Positions 4,930-6,591 of a DNA stretch of 6,591 nt are shown in pieces. Under the pieces are notes generated by a model. That model ran no database searches. It had not been told where the DNA came from and saw nothing but the letters and a program-made list of their open reading frames with translations. The stretch comes from Candidatus Zixiibacteriota bacterium. Lineage in GTDB: Bacteria > Zixibacteria > MSB-5A5 > GN15 > FEB-12. Location of the stretch: positions 1 to 6,591 of the forward strand of contig QNAG01000155.1 of the NCBI GenBank assembly GCA_003641415.1. Reading direction: 5' to 3'. How positions within the stretch are numbered: position 1 is the stretch's first letter; the number at the start of each line of letters is the position of its first letter. The translations under genes were made by a program, and so were the position numbers.

Positions 4930-5921
4930 CCTCGGTAATTCATCCTCATGGCAGAGCGTACTTTCTCCATCACCATTCCAGCTCGGGCTCGTGCCTTGTC
5001 TCTTCCTTCCCTGAGCACATCCCAGACATAATCTGGCCGCTTTACCAACTCGGCGCGCTTGTCGCGTATCGGCGCCAGCGCACTATTCAAATTATCCGCC
5101 AACCTTTTCTTGCAATCAACACACCCCAGTTCTCCAGTACGACAGGGTACGGCCAGTTCATCCTCCGGATTTGACGTATATATGCGATGTAGCAAAAACA
5201 CTGGGCACTGTTCCGGTCTACCCGGGTCGCCTTTGCGGAGTTTTTTCTCATCGGTATAGAAACCTCGGATGCGTTTTTGCGTTTCCTCGAGTGTGTAATC
5301 GATTGGAATGTGGTTGTTATACGATTTAGACATCTTCCGATTATCAGAACCCGGTATAAGCGGAATTTCGCGGAATAGTCCTTCAGGTTCCTTCAGAGTC
5401 GATCCATAATAGTGGTTAAACCGCTTAGCCAGATCGTTGGCCAGCCAGATGTGTTTTTCCTGATCTTTCCCCACCGGCACTTTATCAGCATCATAGACAC
5501 AGATATCAGCCGCTTGCAAAACCGGATAGCCAAGAAAAGCGTATGAATCAAGGGTATCTTTTTTCTCAAGGAAAGTAGGCAGTCGTGTAAGAGTAGGAGT
5601 TGAGATTAAAGTTGAAAAAATCCAGTGTAGTTCAACATGTTCAGGAACTTCCGATTGAATAAAAATAGCGCATTTCTCCGGGTCAAGCCCGGCTGACAGG
5701 AAATCGACTGTCATCTGGAAAATGCGATCTTTCAGAACGCTTGGGTCTTTGTAATCAGCCGTCAGCGCATGCAGATCAACAATGCAACAGTACATCTCGT
5801 ATTGCTGTTGCAACTCAACCCAGTTGCGCAGGGCACCTTCAAGATTTCCAATGTGCAGCCTTCCAGTCGGTTGCATTCCGGAAAGAATAACCTGAAGGCC
5901 ATTCTTGTCAGTGTCGTTCAC
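4926..5921 (-). CDS. trpS: Tryptophan--tRNA ligase, with a four-cysteine cluster motif
   Basis: A complete 331-residue class I aminoacyl-tRNA synthetase that activates Trp and charges tRNA-Trp in the cytoplasm. The HIGH signature appears as PTGRLHIGNLEGAL (18-31) and KMSKS as DNRKMSKSYNNH (193-204). The Rossmann core includes YPVLQAADICVYDADKVPVG (132-151) and the helical C-terminal domain ends at SAMRMNYRG. Four cysteines, C239, C260, C267 and C270 (C-x20-C-x6-C-x2-C), resemble the [4Fe-4S] site described in Thermotoga maritima TrpRS (C-x22-C-x6-C-x2-C). The start is GTG at 5921: an in-frame TAA lies just upstream and AAGGA precedes it by eight bases. It is the first gene of the operon and its TGA overlaps the scpA start. 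Confidence 0.97.
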   Translation of the reverse strand: MNDTDKNGLQVILSGMQPTGRLHIGNLEGALRNWVELQQQYEMYCCIVDLHALTADYKDPSVLKDRIFQMTVDFLSAGLDPEKCAIFIQSEVPEHVELHWIFSTLISTPTLTRLPTFLEKKDTLDSYAFLGYPVLQAADICVYDADKVPVGKDQEKHIWLANDLAKRFNHYYGSTLKEPEGLFREIPLIPGSDNRKMSKSYNNHIPIDYTLEETQKRIRGFYTDEKKLRKGDPGRPEQCPVFLLHRIYTSNPEDELAVPCRTGELGCVDCKKRLADNLNSALAPIRDKRAELVKRPDYVWDVLREGRDKARARAGMVMEKVRSAMRMNYRG

Positions 5922-5929
5922 AGAAGCAT

Positions 5930-5934
5930 TCCTT
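5930..5934 (-). promoter_or_regulatory. Shine-Dalgarno that fixes the trpS GTG start
   Basis: AAGGA on the minus strand lies eight bases before the GTG at 5921. The in-frame TAA just behind it rules out a longer protein. An out-of-frame ATG between the two is followed by a TGA within four codons, so it is ignored. Confidence 0.6.
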
Positions 5935-5961
5935 TACAATACACCGTTACCTTAGCCCTTG

Positions 5962-5990
5962 ATGTTATCAATGATTTTGGACGAAATCAA
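5962..5990 (-). promoter_or_regulatory. Candidate sigma-70 promoter of the trpS operon
   Basis: TTGATT and TAACAT (each 4 of 6 to consensus) are separated by exactly 17 bases on the minus strand, placing the transcript start near 5955 and giving a leader of about 35 bases. No T-box, leader peptide or riboswitch is visible in that short leader. Confidence 0.35.
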
Positions 5991-6062
5991 ATAAAACTTT
6001 TCATGGTTGGATCGAAGATTCTTTGGCGGTTTTGTATTGCACTGTTAATTGAACAGGTCAAA

Positions 6063-6074
6063 AGACTGAAGTCT
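6063..6074 (-). terminator. Weak hairpin with T-run after the pseudopilin gene
   Basis: AGACT and AGTCT form a short inverted repeat, followed on the minus strand by TTT. It lies about 70 bases past the stop of the pseudopilin-like gene and before the trpS promoter, so it is placed as a terminator should be, but the stem is only 4-5 bp. Confidence 0.2.
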
Positions 6075-6095
6075 CCACAAGCGTTAAGTTGGTGT

Positions 6096-6143
6096 TTCGT
6101 CTGAATTCGCTATCGGCAGACGAATGAGAAGCTCAATTTTTTT
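6096..6143 (+). terminator. 7-bp inverted repeat and small stem before a T7 run
   Basis: TTCGTCT and AGACGAA (6096-6102 and 6118-6124) pair exactly, and TGAG-aag-CTCA (6125-6135) follows directly, then A and seven Ts (6137-6143). The order fits a terminator read on the plus strand, i.e. against the pseudopilin gene, yet no plus-strand gene precedes it. It may block antisense or read-through transcription. Confidence 0.3.
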
Positions 6144-6590
6144 CTACCACAAATCGGCAGGGAAGACTATATCCAGCCGGGCTGTTCGCCCCGGTAAAAC
6201 GCAAACAGTATAACTGACCGTATCAGTATCAGGGATATAAATGACTTGTAACGTCTGGTTGCCGATAGGGATACTGGAAATTGAGAACGAACCATCAGCA
6301 TCCGGACTAACAGTTGTGGTAGTAGTTCCACCGGACCCATTGGGGTAGGTAAGGTGTATCTGTAACGAGTCTCGATAGGTACTCCCGGGGATATCACGGC
6401 TGGCATCAACAATGAAACCTGAAACAGTGTTTGACAATAACTCGGATGACGAGTTCGCCAGCAGCTTATCGATATTTGATCCTGAACCGGACGACCTAAC
6501 CAATGTGTCGGTAAAAGTGTAGGCGGTTCCCCAAGCATCGGTGAGATGATCGGTTCCGCTTGATCCTGAATCGATATAAGGACCATTCCA
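6144..6590 (-). CDS. GspG-like pseudopilin C-terminus fused to a carboxypeptidase-regulatory-like domain (5' end outside window)
   Basis: The frame is open to the right edge, so only the C-terminal 148 residues are visible. They begin WNGPYID and continue LTDAWGTAYTF, matching the GPYL...DPWGNPYxY signature of type II secretion major pseudopilins (GspG), then RSSGSGSNID, which fits the GspG 'SxGxDG' loop. After about residue 50 a second unit follows: VSGFIVDASRDIPGS, LQIHLTYP, TTTTTVSPDADGSFSISSIPIG, TLQVIYIP and PGRTARLDIVF. This pattern (a G-x-V-x-D-start, TTT-xxDGxFxxxxLPxG, and a final PGRTxxLDxxF strand) is that of a CarboxypepD_reg-like Ig-type domain. The TTG at 6503 is internal. The protein is probably exported and displayed on a pilus-like fibre or the surface. 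The N-terminal prepilin signal would lie outside the window. Confidence 0.7.
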   Translation of the reverse strand, partial: WNGPYIDSGSSGTDHLTDAWGTAYTFTDTLVRSSGSGSNIDKLLANSSSELLSNTVSGFIVDASRDIPGSTYRDSLQIHLTYPNGSGGTTTTTVSPDADGSFSISSIPIGNQTLQVIYIPDTDTVSYTVCVLPGRTARLDIVFPADLW

Positions 6591-6591
6591 C

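Noticed and set aside
6167..6586. Minus-strand ORF of 139 codons beginning MVLISIQDQAEP
   Set aside because: It is a shifted frame of the pseudopilin-like gene, whose own frame shows clear GspG and beta-domain signatures.

Overview
This is a bacterial window, fairly dense in genes and moderate in GC (28 of 60 bases in one trpS line counted by hand). It is built around a housekeeping operon on the minus strand: trpS, scpA, scpB, then an RsuA/RluB-type pseudouridine synthase. Nothing fixes the phylum. The SEC-like leader fragment, the large PD40 propeller protein and a GspG-like pseudopilin with an extra beta domain are the kind of genes common in diderm lineages of the FCB/Zixibacteria type. 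That is a weak inference, not an identification.

Layout from left to right. (1) Positions 2-862 on the plus strand hold the C-terminal part of a TolB/PD40-like beta-propeller protein that enters from the left edge. (2) A signal-peptide ORF starts at 859 in an ATGA overlap behind a strong ribosome binding site, but meets a TAG after 21 codons; it looks like the stump of a secreted-protein gene. (3) Positions 975-1854 are a markedly AT-rich minus-strand pair: a small SEC-C zinc-motif protein followed by a class I SAM methyltransferase, with a good sigma-70-like promoter at about 1962-1990. (4) Positions 1855-2513 contain no convincing gene, but hold several inverted repeats, a possible small ORF and a terminator-like hairpin. 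(5) Positions 2514-5921 are the trpS-scpA-scpB-rluB operon on the minus strand, with ATGA and TAATG overlaps that imply translational coupling. (6) Positions 5922-6143 are the trpS promoter region. (7) Positions 6144-6590 on the minus strand are the C-terminal end of a pseudopilin-like protein that enters from the right edge.

Functionally, ScpA and ScpB are the kleisin and winged-helix subunits of the SMC condensin. TrpS charges tRNA-Trp and RluB modifies rRNA, so the operon joins chromosome organisation with translation. The AT-rich pair lies between a broken gene and a structured non-coding stretch and may be an acquired insert. I see no CRISPR array, tRNA, rRNA or transposase. No clearly new multi-gene system is evident. 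The most interesting points are the four-cysteine (Fe-S type) motif in TrpRS, the structured RNA-like stretch at 2227-2351, the interrupted leader gene and the pseudopilin fusion.
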